A DNA stretch of 59,930 nt from Spirogloea muscicola (taxonomy: Eukaryota > Streptophyta > Zygnematophyceae > Spirogloeales > Spirogloeaceae), in the NCBI GenBank assembly GCA_009602725.1, contig WELB01000025.1, positions 198,496 to 258,425 of the forward strand. The letters are read 5' to 3'. The translations under genes and the position numbers were made by a program. Positions within the stretch are counted from its first letter, which is position 1. Each line of letters starts with the position of its first letter. A model generated the notes under the pieces. It was not told where the DNA came from. It searched no databases and saw only the letters and a list, made by a program, of their open reading frames with translations. This document shows positions 1 to 15,578 of the stretch, one piece after another.

Positions 1-894
1 GGGGGTGGGGTGGTGTGGGGTGAGGTATACCTCCCCCCACACCTTGGGCCGGTTAACTCTGCTAACCGCGTTTCCTGCCCCAGCGGGGAGAGAGGAGCGG
101 CCCCGAGGCGAGAGGCCCAGACGGTCTTAGGTTTGTGTGCCGGAGGAGGGAGGGCGGCCGGCACGTGAGGGCCTGGCCCCGCGGAGCCGGCCAGGGGGTT
201 ATTCCGGCCGCCAACCCGGTCAGACCCGCGGCGCGGGGGGGGGCTGTGCGCCCGACGATGCGCGTCGCAATTTGGTCGGGCGGGCGGCGCGAGCCGTCGG
301 GCAGATCCGTGGGGACACGGCAGCCGCCGCCGGCCGGAGATCGCGCGGAGGGGGAGAAGATCTACGACCGACACGGGGGTCAATCAGCCGACTCTGTGGA
401 TCCTGCCCTCCGCACCGCGGCGACCCTCGGGCCAGAAGAATCCGCTCCATGCGTGGATCTGTTCTCCCACTCGAGCATTTCTCCGGCACGTGCCGGCCGG
501 GCGTCCCCCTTTCCACGCCGCCCGGCCCTGAACTGCTCACTACCGGCAGGCGGGGGTGCCACCTGGCAATATAGCTCGGCGCACAGCCGTCGATGAGCCA
601 GTCGGACGGCGCCGCGCGGCCTCCCCACGTGCGAGGCCGGTTTCCGCTGTCTCTACCGGGGCGCGCTCAGCTTAGCAGTGAGTTAGCGGGTTGCGAGTCG
701 CTAACTCACGCTGGACGCCGGTCAATAAGCCGACGGTCAGATGCAACTCCTCGGAAACGGACGATTCGGATTGCCGGTATCTCACGCCTGCTTCACTCGG
801 CTGCGCCAATTGGGCCCCCTGAGATCCGCCGTACGGGACCAAGACAGCCAGCCACGGCTGTCGCTTCTGTAAACTGGAACCTCGCAAATGGAAC
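1..894. other. GC-rich flank without a recognisable gene
   Basis: Very GC-rich sequence with several overlapping open frames on both strands. None shows a recognisable motif, and open frames of this size are expected by chance at this composition. No rRNA or tRNA was recognised. The only clear structure is the hairpin at 678-709. It may be the body of a decayed element, because element tails begin at about 895. Confidence 0.5.
678..709. repeat. Perfect 11-bp stem hairpin
   Basis: GTGAGTTAGCG (678-688) and CGCTAACTCAC (699-709) are exact reverse complements around a 10-nt loop. No T-run follows and no gene is adjacent, so its role is unknown. Confidence 0.6.
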
Positions 895-1045
895 CGCGCT
901 TCCAGCAGTGGCTGTGAGAGGCCAGCCCAAAGAAGGAAGACGCTTCCAGGAGAGAGAAGTGGCACTCCCAATGGGGGCAAGGGCCGTGGAAAGCCAGCCC
1001 GAAAAAGAATTGACAAAAGGGTTCGAAGGGGCCAAATGATGGAGG
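895..1045 (-). mobile_element. Two tandem 3' tails of the hairpin-tailed non-LTR family
   Basis: Read on the minus strand, this has the tail landmarks seen at the intact copy: GGCCCCTTCGAA, a CTTTTGTCAATTCTTTT-like block, a GGGCTGGC...CAGCC-type hairpin (910-927, and a degraded one at 981-1000), then CCCATTGGGAG and GCCACTTCT. No coding part is attached. The plus-strand copy beginning near 1068 abuts it, so two elements lie back to back. Confidence 0.7.
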
Positions 1046-1067
1046 GGCGGGCCTCAACGGCCGCGAC

Positions 1068-1730
1068 GCAATGTTCGGCATCTTCCAGGAGGCCGGATAC
1101 ACGGTTGCGAAGGAGAATGCGTCTGTCATGCCAATCCTCCAGAGGGCCGACGGACTCCACACGCGCCGCGTCGACCTGGTGGCGTCCACGCCGGGCGGCG
1201 ACGGGCGCATCATTCAATGGCTGATGTGGTCACCACTGATGTGGTCGACCGCTCCAACCCGGGGCTTTCTGCCTCGCGGGCTGGCCACGCTGCGGCGAAG
1301 GCCGCTCGCAGCAAGGCGGCCAAACACGCCGACCACCCGGCTGCAGGTGAGTTCGTCCCCCTGGCTGTGGACGTGCACGGGGCTCTCGGGTCCCAGTGGC
1401 TCCACCTGCTGGCCAGGCTTGCGCGGCGCGCTGTGTCCCGCGGGCGCGGTGAGCCGGCTGACTTCAACGCCACTGGCTCGTGGGCTCAGGTGTACCGTAT
1501 GCGATTGCCCGTCTCCCTTCAGCGGTCCATGGCCCACGCCTTGCATCTGCGTGCTGGCCGTGCTCTCGCTGCGGCCTCCGGCTTTCGTCAGGGGGATAGT
1601 TTTCCGGCAGCTAGTCTGTCGGATTTGAGGCACCTCACTCGTAACTACTGAGTGGTCCATCCTCCCCCGTTCTGACATAGCATCTTCAGGCCCCTTAGTA
1701 GCTGCTTAGCGCTTCTTAGGCCCCTCCAGG
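1068..1730 (+). mobile_element. 5'-truncated non-LTR element copy, one frameshift in the endonuclease region
   Basis: Nearly identical to the copy at 14126-15097, starting at the equivalent of residue 133 (MFGIFQEAGYTV). The conserved E, RRVDLVAS and DVVTTDVV motifs are present, and the reading frame ends at 1651 in LTRNY. A roughly 5-bp insertion near 1212, between 'GRII' and 'ADVV', shifts the frame, so the protein is broken. The 3' untranslated segment (1652-1730) matches that of the 14.1 kb copy closely. 5' truncation with an intact 3' end is typical of target-primed reverse transcription. High identity to the intact copy suggests recent insertion. Confidence 0.8.
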
Positions 1731-1890
1731 AGAGGGCGGTGGCTGGGAGAGGCCAGCCCATTAAAAAAGAATGGAAAGGAAAGGAAAGGACAAGGTCTAA
1801 AGGGCCGAATGGCGCAAGAAGCAACATACTAAAGCGCTAAGACGTCAGCAAGTAGGCTCTCAGTAACCTCTAGTCAGTAAGTGCAGGTCG
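1731..1890 (-). mobile_element. 3'-end remnant of the hairpin-tailed element
   Basis: On the minus strand the protein terminus reads DLHLLTRGY followed by a stop (about 1862-1888). A tail with GACCTTGTCC, CATTCTTTT and a hairpin at 1740-1759 (the GGCTGG/CCAGCC pair is visible) follows. Only the last few codons and the tail survive. Confidence 0.7.
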
Positions 1891-1924
1891 CAATAGCTAG
1901 AGGGCGGAAAGACGTCGCAAAGAC

Positions 1925-2140
1925 TCCAGCCCAGGCGTCAGCCTCCCTCTTGGCTGCTGCTTCTGGGTCTAGTCCCGGGAGCCTCTTTTCCAGATGCAGG
2001 TTGCTCGGACTTGCTGCTGCTAACCCGGGGTCACTAAGCTGCTGTAGTCTCTTGCATAGCTGTGTGCCTTTGGCACCTTTCGGCCCTCCGGACCTTGTCC
2101 ATTCTTTCTGGGCTGGCTATCTACAGCCCCTGTTTTATGT
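1925..2140 (+). mobile_element. 3'-end remnant with hairpin tail
   Basis: Degenerate coding similarity (LAAASGS...SDLLLLTRGH, stop near 2036) is followed by the tail: GGACCTTGTCCATTCTTT, then the hairpin GGGCTG (2110-2115) / CAGCCC (2124-2129). A frameshift lies between the two coding blocks. Confidence 0.65.
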
Positions 2141-2814
2141 TGGAAGAGCTGTTTGTTTTGTTTTGGGCTCAATGCAATCCAGGTGCTCGCTTGTGTAAGC
2201 GTGTGGCGTGTGGTCAGTGTGCCCACTGGACCAGTGGGGTCGAGCTTAGTGCTTTGGTACAAGAGTCATTACAGCTGTTCGACCGTGAAACCTGGTCCTG
2301 CCGGACGGGCCAGCTCGTTCCTTCACAATCCCCTCAGCTTCTGCAATCCCGACCAAAAGCGAGTTACATGCATTGCAGGGCTGCATCTCTGCCGACATGA
2401 TAGATAGTGTATGGTACATAATGAAGCTACGTCATGGCACTCTTATGCCAGAGGAAGGTCTCTGTGGACATGTGTACACGCTCTTCACAACAGTATGGAT
2501 CAACACCAACCGCTTGCTGCCTCCAGCTGCACTTTACGCCAGTGTCATCACAGACACAATGGCATGCTTGCTGCTACTAGAACGAGGTTTGTGAGTGTGC
2601 TCGTGCAATTTAAAGTTTGTCAACAAAAGGGCCATGTTAGTAACTTTGAAAAACACGCACGACAGATTTGCAAGCTGATAAAGCTCATTGCTTGGAGCTT
2701 CTTATTATGCAACTGAGTGATTGATTAAGCATGCCGCGCTTCGTCTTGACGCAGGGAAGAGGGAGACTTCCAACACAAAAGCGCAAGTCATTTGGCAAAA
2801 ACTAAAACAGTGGC
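2141..2814. other. Intergenic, nothing recognised
   Basis: Open frames here are short and have no recognisable motif. No splice-consistent exon series was found. Confidence 0.4.
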
Positions 2815-2880
2815 TGCTACTTTGTTCATTTCTTTTTCTGGGCTGGCCTCTCACAGCCACCGCCCTCTCCTGGAAGCGTA
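2815..2880 (+). mobile_element. Solo hairpin tail
   Basis: TTCATTTCTTTTTCT followed by GGGCTGGCC...CACAGCC and CGCCCTCTCCTGGAAGCG, the tail block of the family, without any attached coding end. Confidence 0.6.
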
Positions 2881-3077
2881 TGTTGTTCTGCTTGATACGA
2901 ATGGCCATACAGTCACCACAAGGTCGTCAGGTCTGAGGGTTTAAGATTGTAATAAGGTTTTTGATTCAGGGCCCTCGGTCCCTTTCGCTCCCGGCATTGC
3001 CCCAGCCGTGGACAACACGAATCCCGAGGCGCGTCTTTCCGCCGCCGCCGCGGGCCCGGCACTCCAGGTCGGCACGC

Positions 3078-3083
3078 CACGTG
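3078..3083 (+). promoter_or_regulatory. G-box (CACGTG) upstream of the NXD1-like gene
   Basis: A perfect CACGTG palindrome within GCCACGTGGGC lies 93 bp upstream of the chosen start codon. In plants such G-boxes bind bZIP/bHLH factors and are common in light-regulated genes. A light link for this xanthophyll-related gene is inference from the hexamer only, which also occurs by chance. Confidence 0.35.
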
Positions 3084-3175
3084 GGCGCGGGTCTGGATAG
3101 GGATAAACCCCAGACCCTGGCCCGGTCCGCCCGGCTGCCCCGCCGGGCGCGCCGCGGCAGCCGGCTGCGCCGGCC

Positions 3176-5676
3176 ATGACTCGCGGCGGCGGCGGCGACG
3201 ACGGTTATGCGCGAGGCCCGCCGTGGGTCTTCACGGGGAAGTGAGTGGGAACCGTGCCGCAGCTCCGGTAGACCAACTCCCTGGCGACCAGATCCCCCGC
3301 CGCCGCCGTCGCAAGCGGGCCCGCTTGACGCCGACCGCCACGGCGCCGCCGCGAGCCCGCGCGCCGCCAGGGCCATCTACCAGCTGCACCTCGTCCGCGC
3401 CGACGTCGCCCGCCGCTTCGTCCCGCCGGACCTCCGCCTCGTCGAGGCCTTTGGGTGACGCACCCACGCCCGGCTCCCTGGCGCTGCCCCCGCTCGGTGG
3501 GATCGATTCGCACCTCTGCTGCGGGCACGACACGCTGATCGTCTCCCTTGACGCCCACAACAGTTACACGCTGGGCGGCCTCTACCTCGCGCAGTACGAC
3601 TCCAGCCCCGCGGACCGCTTCGACGAGGTGCCAGCCACTCCGTCCCCACCTTGCCGCTGCGCCTCCCTCCGCCTGTGGGCACGAATGGACCCTTGCAGTG
3701 CGCCTTGAGAGCGGACGACGAGGAGTGTCCATTCGTTGCAAGCTGGCACCCTGTGTGATCTTGACGCGGCCAGGCTGCGTGCTCGCCCTTGCCGCGTGCA
3801 GCTCGTGGTGCTGGCAGGCACTGTGTGGAACCCGCCCACATCCTGCGCGTGAGTACGCCCTCTTCCATGCAAACCCCAGCAAGTAGAGTAAAGTTAAGGT
3901 TTACACCTCTGCTTTGCGGCCTTGTAGCATGCCACACATTCCAACTGATAGGCTCAGGGAAATCCATGGGCGCACCCTCTGTCCCTGCTGTGAGTTTGCC
4001 GGCAAACATGAATGAGCTTTTGGCTTCGACTCTCCGTGACCACTGTCTGTGAGATTCTGCAGGTGGGCCGCCCGTGTGCTCGTCAACAGCCGGCCGGCAC
4101 GCGACCATGGCATTATGGTTGATGCTCCCCTGCTGCCTTCTGATCTTGCTAGCTTGCTTGCCTGTCTTCCACCCTAAATTTCTTAGTGCTGCACGTAGGA
4201 TGTCCAAGACAGCCTGAAGTGGCACTTTGCCACCGAAGTCCTGGCATGACTTGTGCATCTTATGTGTCTACCTGGGGTAGCTTCGAGTTGCTACTGATGA
4301 GCGTGTGCGTGCTGTCACAGCATGTGGGCCTCCCCAGCAGCCTGGCCTCCTTCACAAAGGCAGGACAGCTTTCCCCACCCCTCCAGAGAGCTCCTCGTGG
4401 CAAGCACAAGCTTGTATTGCTGATTCAGCAAACCGCTAGAGGAAAGATTATCGGCGTGCACAACTTTGCATCGCTGACCATTCAGCCACTAGAATACTTT
4501 TGCTTGGCTCCAGCCTCACTTATGACTGAGAACCATTTTGCAAATCACCAGACTATAGTGAGGATGCCCAAAGCACCAAGATGGCTGCAGATGCCGCTGC
4601 TAAGGTCATCAGGACATCGTAAGGAGATTACCAGCTCGAAGATTCGAGAGTCTCTAGTTGTTGAGGACACAGAGGGTGCCGACCTGAGGCGCCCGCTCTG
4701 CAGGATCACACTCCCGACAGCAGGTACAAGACGATTTTTTTTTTAGTTGCTTCGCTTGTTTGAGCGCTGTCATTATGCATTCAGCAGGGCTTTTCCGACA
4801 TCTTTGGCCTTGCCCTCCCTGTAGTGTAAACTCTAGGTTTCTGCCTTTGGTTGGACTCTTGCTCTTATGGTGTCGACATTGCACAACTATCAAGGTGAAT
4901 GCACAACCATCAAGGTGAACTCTAACCAGGCGTCTTGTAAAGTAGCGACCTCACCAATGGCGATGTTCTTGCAGACGAGCGAAGCTCATGGTCTGGCCTG
5001 CGGATACGGATGTCACTGCCCAGCTTCAGGTCAACTTGCTCCTCACCTCATGCCTGTCGCATTCACCTCGTCATTTATCAAATATCAACATGTAACTCTG
5101 CTGTGCAGCACACAGAGGCAAATGCACACCCAGCAGTTGACCTCCACCATCATTATCCTCACAACAAGCTGCTCATCTGGTGCTGCAGCGGAAGAACACA
5201 GTCATGCCCTGAGCTGCTCAAGTACTCTTGCAGCCTGCACTGCGGGTGAGTACAGGTGGTGGTTGGCATTTGGGTGCTGTTACTGCACCTTGAGCGGCTG
5301 TGAATATGAATGTGTGCTGCAAATTCCCATTACTAGACAATCTGATGCCTTGACGCCTGCCTTGCTCGGAGATGCTAAATACAGGAAACCCTACTGTGGC
5401 AGAGTCAGGGTTGTGAAGCCGGCTGTTGTGGCGCTCCTTGATGAGGCAGCCCCCCACACCCAAGCTTTCCAATTACGCAGCCCAGAGCTGGCCAGGCCCA
5501 CGAGGGCGGACCTTCAGACCATCTTGCAGGGCAAGCCGGTCTTTACAATCGCGTTCGATCACCTGTACATGGAAGTTGCGGCCCCCCTTGTTACCAAGGC
5601 AAAAGCTACTAGCAGGAGAGAGCATTTGGCAGTTGCCAAGAAGCATCTGGAGGCAGAGCCAGTCCCCGTATCATAG
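3176..5676 (+). CDS. NXD1: NXD1-like protein (neoxanthin-deficient 1; acetoacetate decarboxylase-like fold)
   Basis: Exon model: 3176-3240, 3371-3454, 3564-3627, 3802-3848, 4063-4117, 4321-4723, 4975-5029, 5189-5245, 5403-5676. All phases agree, giving 367 residues. Landmarks in order match plant NXD1: GPPWVFTGK, YQLHLVRADVARRFVP, LRLVEAFGYTLGGLYLAQYD, VVLAGTVWNPPTSCAWAARV, HVGLPSSLASFTK, IRMSLPSFSG, CPELLKYSCSLHC and VRVVKPAVV. Plant NXD1 is required for neoxanthin accumulation in plastids; no enzymatic activity has been shown, so the role here is by homology. Exon 6 is about 60 residues longer than expected and reads poorly in its middle, so an in-frame intron may be hidden at roughly 4400-4600. 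The start ATG at 3176 opens the conserved N-terminus and has no closer rival. It is convergent with HEN1. Confidence 0.88.
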
Positions 5677-6408
5677 TCCTGTAGCAGAAGAACGCGACTT
5701 TCAAGACAATGGCAAGAGTCCTCCAACTCACCACAAAGTACGTCAGACTCAGTCTGGCTTTAGCACGGAGACGGCCCACGGAGATCCTGTTGAGATGGAG
5801 TCAGATTACCTCCTCCACTGCATGGTGGCAAGCAATCAGTGTTCACAATCTACTCTGGCTGGCCTGCTTAGTGACTGGATATGTCCATGCAAATTGCATA
5901 CAAAGGTACCAGTTACACGACAGGCAGCTGAGGTAAGGTGCACACGCAACCACAGCGATGCTTCAAGCTACTGTGATGCGAGGGCAACAAGCGCAGGGTA
6001 GATCACAGATCAGATATGCCTACTGCATGTCCGTGTTGCTCACCTCAATGGACCTCAAAGCGACTTGTCGAGCACTCCACTTGCCTCCTTTTGTGTGCGT
6101 GGTGTGCAACTTGAGTAAGAGAGACCCTCTCATTCTATGTGAGTCCCTGTGGCCACTGCCACACAACATTGTATCTGACACCACCAGCTGGTTCCTGCTG
6201 GATTCCAGTATGATGTCAATACAGAATGATGAGCTTATAGCTCAGCACAAGTTGCACATGGGAAGAGGTTAGCAAATGCTGCATGCATAGTCCCAATTGC
6301 ATGCCTCACATGCACTGACTTGTTGCACCATCTTGACCTTTATAAACTCCGGCACAGTGCAATCAGAGCTCTCCTTACACGCGTCAAGACTGCATGCCAT
6401 TGTCACAC
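5677..6408. other. Convergent intergenic region (3' UTRs)
   Basis: Lies between the 3' ends of two convergent genes. Short open frames on the plus strand lack recognisable motifs. It probably holds both 3' untranslated regions. No clear poly(A) signal could be assigned with confidence. Confidence 0.4.
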
Positions 6409-12022
<5,614 letters not shown>

Positions 12023-12129
12023 CGCCGCCGCCGCCGCCGCTGCCGCAGCCGCAACGCCGCATGCGAGAGCTCCAGGCGGGGCGGAGCTGACCAGTGGAGG
12101 ACTGTAATTGCAAGAGCCAGGGGCAAAAA

Positions 12130-12515
12130 GGCCGCTAGCGCACGTGTACCGCATGCGCTTGGCAGTCTCGCTGCAGCGGTCTATGGCCCGCGCGCTGCAC
12201 CTGCGTGGAGGCAGAGCCCTCGCTGCTGCCTCTGGCTCTGGCCAGGGGACCCGCTTCCAGGAACCCAGTCTCTCTGACCTGAGGCTGCTCAGCAGGGGTT
12301 ACTGCGTGCTTCGTAGCTGCTTTGTTTCTTCTTGTGCTTGTTTTTCTCAGTGCTTCCCTTGGCCCCTTCTCGTCATTTGTTCAATCTTCTTTGGGCTGTC
12401 TTTATCCAGCCCCTATCCTCAATGGGCGAGCCCTCCTTCTTCTAGCGCTGCCTTGTCATTTTCGGGCTGGCTTTTCACAGCCCTCGCCCCCATTGGGAGA
12501 GCCACTTCTTCGGAG
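12130..12515 (+). mobile_element. Element copy A: 3' end and tail
   Basis: The coding end runs AHVYRMRLAVSLQRSMARAL to SDLRLLSRGY (stop near 12302). It is followed by two hairpins, GGGCTG/CAGCCC at 12393-12412 and at 12464-12483, and the block CATTGGGAGAGCCACTTCTTC. The second hairpin lies outside the inverted repeat and looks like an additional tail. The copy is 5'-truncated to the last ~55 codons. Confidence 0.8.
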
Positions 12516-12838
12516 ACCTTGTCATTTTCGGATGAAGTGCTCGCCCATTGAGGATAGGGGCTGGAAAAAGCCAGCGCAGAAAAGAATGAACAAAGGACGA
12601 GAAGGGGCCAGGGGAAGTACGAAGAACAACAAGCACAAAAAAGAGACGAAGCAGCTACGAAGCACTCAGTAACCCCTGCTAAGCAGCCTCAGGTCAGAGA
12701 GACTGGGTTCCTGGAAGCGGGTCCCCTGGCCAGAGCCAGAGGCAGCAGCGAGGGCTCTGCCTCCACGCAGGTGCAGCGCGCGGGCCATAGACCGCTGCAG
12801 CGAGACTGCCAAGCGCATGCGGTACACGTGCGCTAGAG
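12130..12838. repeat. Large inverted repeat (two element copies tail to tail)
   Basis: Left arm about 12130-12430 and right arm about 12541-12838 are near-identical reverse complements, separated by about 110 bp. Over the first ~170 bp (12136-12308 against 12671-12838) only a few bases differ. The arms are the 3' ends of copies A (+) and B (-). The left edge is about 110 bp upstream of the HEN1 start codon. A transcript reading across it would fold into a dsRNA of about 300 bp. Confidence 0.88.
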
Positions 12839-13225
12839 ACCCTGCTGCATGGGAGTCCACCGGCTCCCCATGGAAGCGGCGGACAATGGCGTGGCGTGAG
12901 AGCTGGTTGAGCAGCGAGCCACCGAGCGCCCAGCGCCCCGTGCGTATCGATGGCGAGCGGGAAGAACTCGTCTTCCCGCGGGTGATCTGCGTATTTCAGC
13001 TCCTTGGCCCGAGCGGCGCAGGCTACTGCATACCCAGCCTTGGTGGCACACTGGGCTGGGTGTGAGCGGTTATATGAGTCGGTGGTCACCACGTCCAGGA
13101 GAAGACTTGGCCCGCCGGCTGGTGGGGTGGCCACAAGGTCGACGCGACGAGCGTGAAGACCGTCGGCCCACTGCTGGAGGGGCATGACGGCGGAGTTCTC
13201 GGCAAGGAGCGAAATATGCTTATCA
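12541..13225 (-). mobile_element. Element copy B: degraded endonuclease end and tail
   Basis: On the minus strand: SAVMPLQQWADGLHARRVD, a DVVTTDSYNRS block, EDEFFPLAIDTHGALGARW, then a frameshift near 12900 and the terminal SLAHVYRMRL...LLSRGY (stop near 12671). The tail runs down to 12541. The 5' end meets copy C head to head at about 13225. Confidence 0.8.
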
Positions 13226-13700
13226 CCCGGTTGGGAATGCATTCGCGGCCCTGGCGATGGATGTACACGGGGTTTTCGGCAGCCGGGGGCTTTCGGCAGC
13301 CGGTGGCTGGATCTCATTCATCTGCTTGCCCGCCAGGCCATTGACCGGCGGCCGGGTCTGCCAGGGGCGATGCCCGGCTTCAACGCCGCCGGTTCGCTTG
13401 CACAAGTCTTCCGCATGCGCCTGGCTGTATCGCTTCAGCGCTCCCTTGCCCACGCCGTCCACACGCGAGCAGGCCGTGCTATGGCCGCCGCCTCTGGGTC
13501 TCGGCGGAGTGCCTTTCCCTGCAACGAGCTACTCAGACCTGATGTTGCTCACTCGTGGGTACTGAGCTTCCCTCTGCATCGTCTATGTGTTCTGCAGTGT
13601 TTTGTAGTGTAGTCCTTTTTCCGGCTCCTCTTTCTTTGGCTTTGGACATTGTCCATTCTTTTTTGGGCTGGCTTTGCCAGCCCCTCTTCTCTATGGGCGC
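13226..13700 (+). mobile_element. Element copy C: degraded 3' end and tail
   Basis: Fragments MDVHGVFGS, WLDLIHLLARQAIDRR, AGSLAQVFRMRLAVSLQRSL and SYSDLMLLTRGY occur in order but in two reading frames, so at least two frameshifts are present. Stop near 13563. The tail has CATTGTCCATTCTTTT and a 7-bp stem hairpin at 13665-13683 (GGGCTGG/CCAGCCC). Confidence 0.75.
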
Positions 13701-13794
13701 GCACTTCTCTCGGCTGCCATCGAGAAGCCAGTCTCCACAAGGATGCCATGCATCGCATCCCGGAGATGGCTTTCGGGCTGGCTACACTTCACTC

Positions 13795-13960
13795 CGCCTC
13801 TGCTCCCCCGTTCTGACATAGCATCTTCAGGCCCCTTCGTATCTGCTTAGCGCTTTTTAGGCCCCTCCGTCATTTGGCCCCTTCGAACCTGTGTCAATTC
13901 TTTTCGGGCTGGCTTCTCACAGCCCTTGCCTCCATTGGGAGTGGGAGCCCATTCTTTCTT
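13795..13960 (+). mobile_element. Solo 3' tail
   Basis: Matches the untranslated part of the copies at 1.1 and 14.1 kb (CCCCCGTTCTGACATAGC, GGCCCCTTCG, CAATTCTTTTC) with the hairpin at 13906-13925. No coding end is attached. Confidence 0.7.
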
Positions 13961-14125
13961 TCTGCTCGGCCACCAGATCAACACGCCTCACCTGCGCACC
14001 CGGAGAGGAAGGCGCGCGCGCGGTGCGCGTTTCGTTTCGTGAGATCAGAGAGAGAAGGCGCGCGGTGTGCATGAATTTGAAAGGGAGGCCAATTCTATCC
14101 TTACAAATGTCCTGTTAACTGGGTA

Positions 14126-15097
14126 ATGAGCTGGCTAAGAGCTGCCCACCTTGCCCACTCCCCCGACTCGCAAGCGCAGGCGCGGTACATGGCGGCAGTT
14201 GACAAGGCCTCCTTCACGGCCACGCTGCAGCTCCTCCCTCCCACAGACGTGCGAGGCCATGCTCGGCTGCTGTCGGCCGCCTCCCCTGGCGCGGCAGCCT
14301 GGCTGTCCGCGCTCCCCCTGTACGACGCCCTCAGGATGCCGGACGAACTCTTCCGTACGGCCACCCATCGCCTGTTGGGTCTTCCCCCGCCCTGTCTGCT
14401 TGGCGTGCTGCAGTGTGAGTGTGGGGAGCGGTCGACGGACTCGGCGGAGCTAGCGGCGCATATCCTTCGCTGCGCCACTGGCGGCGAGCGCACAGCCGCT
14501 CACGACCTCCTCCGCGACGGTATGTTCGGCATCTTTCAGGAGGCCGGATACACAGTTGCGATGGAGAATACTTCTGTCATGCCCATCCTCCAGAGGGCCG
14601 ACGGACTCCACACGCGCCGCGTCGACCTGGTGGCGTCCACGACGGGCGGTGGCGGGCGCATCATTGCCGATGTGGTCACCACTGATGTGGTCGACCGCTC
14701 CAACCCGGGGCTTTCTGCCTCGCGGGCTGGCCACGCTGCGGCAAAGGCCGCTCGCAGTAAGGCGGCCAAACACGCCGACCACCCGGCTGCCGACGAGTTC
14801 GTCCCCCTGGCTGTGGACGTGCATGGGGCTCTCGGATCCCACTGGCTCGACCTGTTGGCCAGGCTTGCACGGCGCGCTGTGTCCCGCAGGCGCGGTGAGC
14901 CGGCTGACTTCAACGCCGCTGGCTCGTGGGCTCAGGTGTATCGTATGCGCTTGTCCGTCTCCCTCCAGCGGTCCATGGCCCACGCCTTGCATCTGCGTGC
15001 TGGCCGTGCTCTCGCTGCGGCCTCCGGCTTTCGTCAGGGGGATAGTTTACCGGCAGCTAGTCTGTCGGATGTGAGGCTCCTCACTCGTAACTACTAA
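14126..15097 (+). CDS. Intact C-terminal endonuclease module of a non-LTR retroelement
   Basis: An uninterrupted frame of 323 codons. Residues 55-95 (GAAAWLSALPLYDALRMPDE, HRLLGLPPPC) resemble the connector that follows the reverse transcriptase in site-specific non-LTR elements. A zinc-type motif C97-x-C99-x12-H112-x3-C116 comes next, then GERTAAHDLLRD and a PD-(D/E)XK-like core with E147, D167 (RRVDLVAS) and D182 (DVVTTDVV). The C-terminus VYRMRL...RLLTRNY is shared by every copy in the window. In such elements this domain nicks the target DNA to prime reverse transcription. No reverse transcriptase precedes it, so this is a 5'-truncated copy that happens to stay open, or possibly an independent gene starting at this ATG. 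Assignment to the restriction-like endonuclease class is from motif spacing, and the classical Lys is not obvious. Confidence 0.75.
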   Translation: MSWLRAAHLAHSPDSQAQARYMAAVDKASFTATLQLLPPTDVRGHARLLSAASPGAAAWLSALPLYDALRMPDELFRTATHRLLGLPPPCLLGVLQCECGERSTDSAELAAHILRCATGGERTAAHDLLRDGMFGIFQEAGYTVAMENTSVMPILQRADGLHTRRVDLVASTTGGGGRIIADVVTTDVVDRSNPGLSASRAGHAAAKAARSKAAKHADHPAADEFVPLAVDVHGALGSHWLDLLARLARRAVSRRRGEPADFNAAGSWAQVYRMRLSVSLQRSMAHALHLRAGRALAAASGFRQGDSLPAASLSDVRLLTRNY

Positions 15098-15245
15098 GTG
15101 GTCCATCCTCCCCCGTTCTGCCATAGCCTCTTCAGGCCCCGCAGTCGCTGCTTAGCTCGTAGTTTGGCCCCTTCGAACCTTGTCAATTCTTTTCGGGCTG
15201 GCTTCTCACAGCCCTTGCCCCCTTTGGGAGAGCCACTTCTTCTTA
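15098..15245 (+). mobile_element. 3' tail of the intact copy
   Basis: GGTCCATCCTCCCCCGTTCT, then TTTGGCCCCTTCGAACCTTG and TCAATTCTTTTC, the hairpin GGGCTG (15195-15200) / CAGCCC (15209-15214), and GGGAGAGCCACTTCTTCTT. This is the reference form of the tail used to recognise the others. Confidence 0.8.
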
Positions 15246-15254
15246 AGAGGGACA

Positions 15255-15300
15255 CTAAATATCCCCGAGTGAGCACATGCATATCTGACAAGCTACAATG
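15255..15300 (-). mobile_element. Short 3'-end remnant
   Basis: The minus strand reads LSDMHVLTRGY, the family C-terminus. The tail of the neighbouring plus copy abuts it. Confidence 0.6.
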
Positions 15301-15578
15301 AAGCGCAACGGAAGAAACTCTCCTCCCCATGGGAGGCCAAATTTCGAAGCCAAGACACTGTTCAGGTTTTAGTACAAACGTACAGTACAAAGGTGGCGGG
15401 GACCCAGACTTGCCCGCGCCGCCGCCAGCCGGCAATCCCGCCGCAGAGGCACGCGGCGTCCTGCGGCGGGACCTCCGGCTCGCCACTGCGGCGGCTTGCC
15501 CCGCCGGCGTGGCGGCCGGCCGCTGCCCGCGGCCAGGCGAAGCAAGTCCTGCGGTGCTGACGACTCAGTCCCCGGAGG

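Noticed and set aside
135-1217. Many overlapping open frames on both strands
   Set aside because: High GC removes stop codons; frames overlap on opposite strands and show no motif or splice-consistent structure.
3205-4258. Long minus-strand frames across the NXD1 5' half
   Set aside because: They are antisense shadows of NXD1 exons and GC-rich introns.
12023-12154. N-terminal extension of HEN1 to an in-frame ATG at 12154
   Set aside because: The extra codons (MRYTCA...) are the reverse complement of the element's AHVYRMR coding end, so they are inserted element DNA; the ATG at 12022 is preferred.
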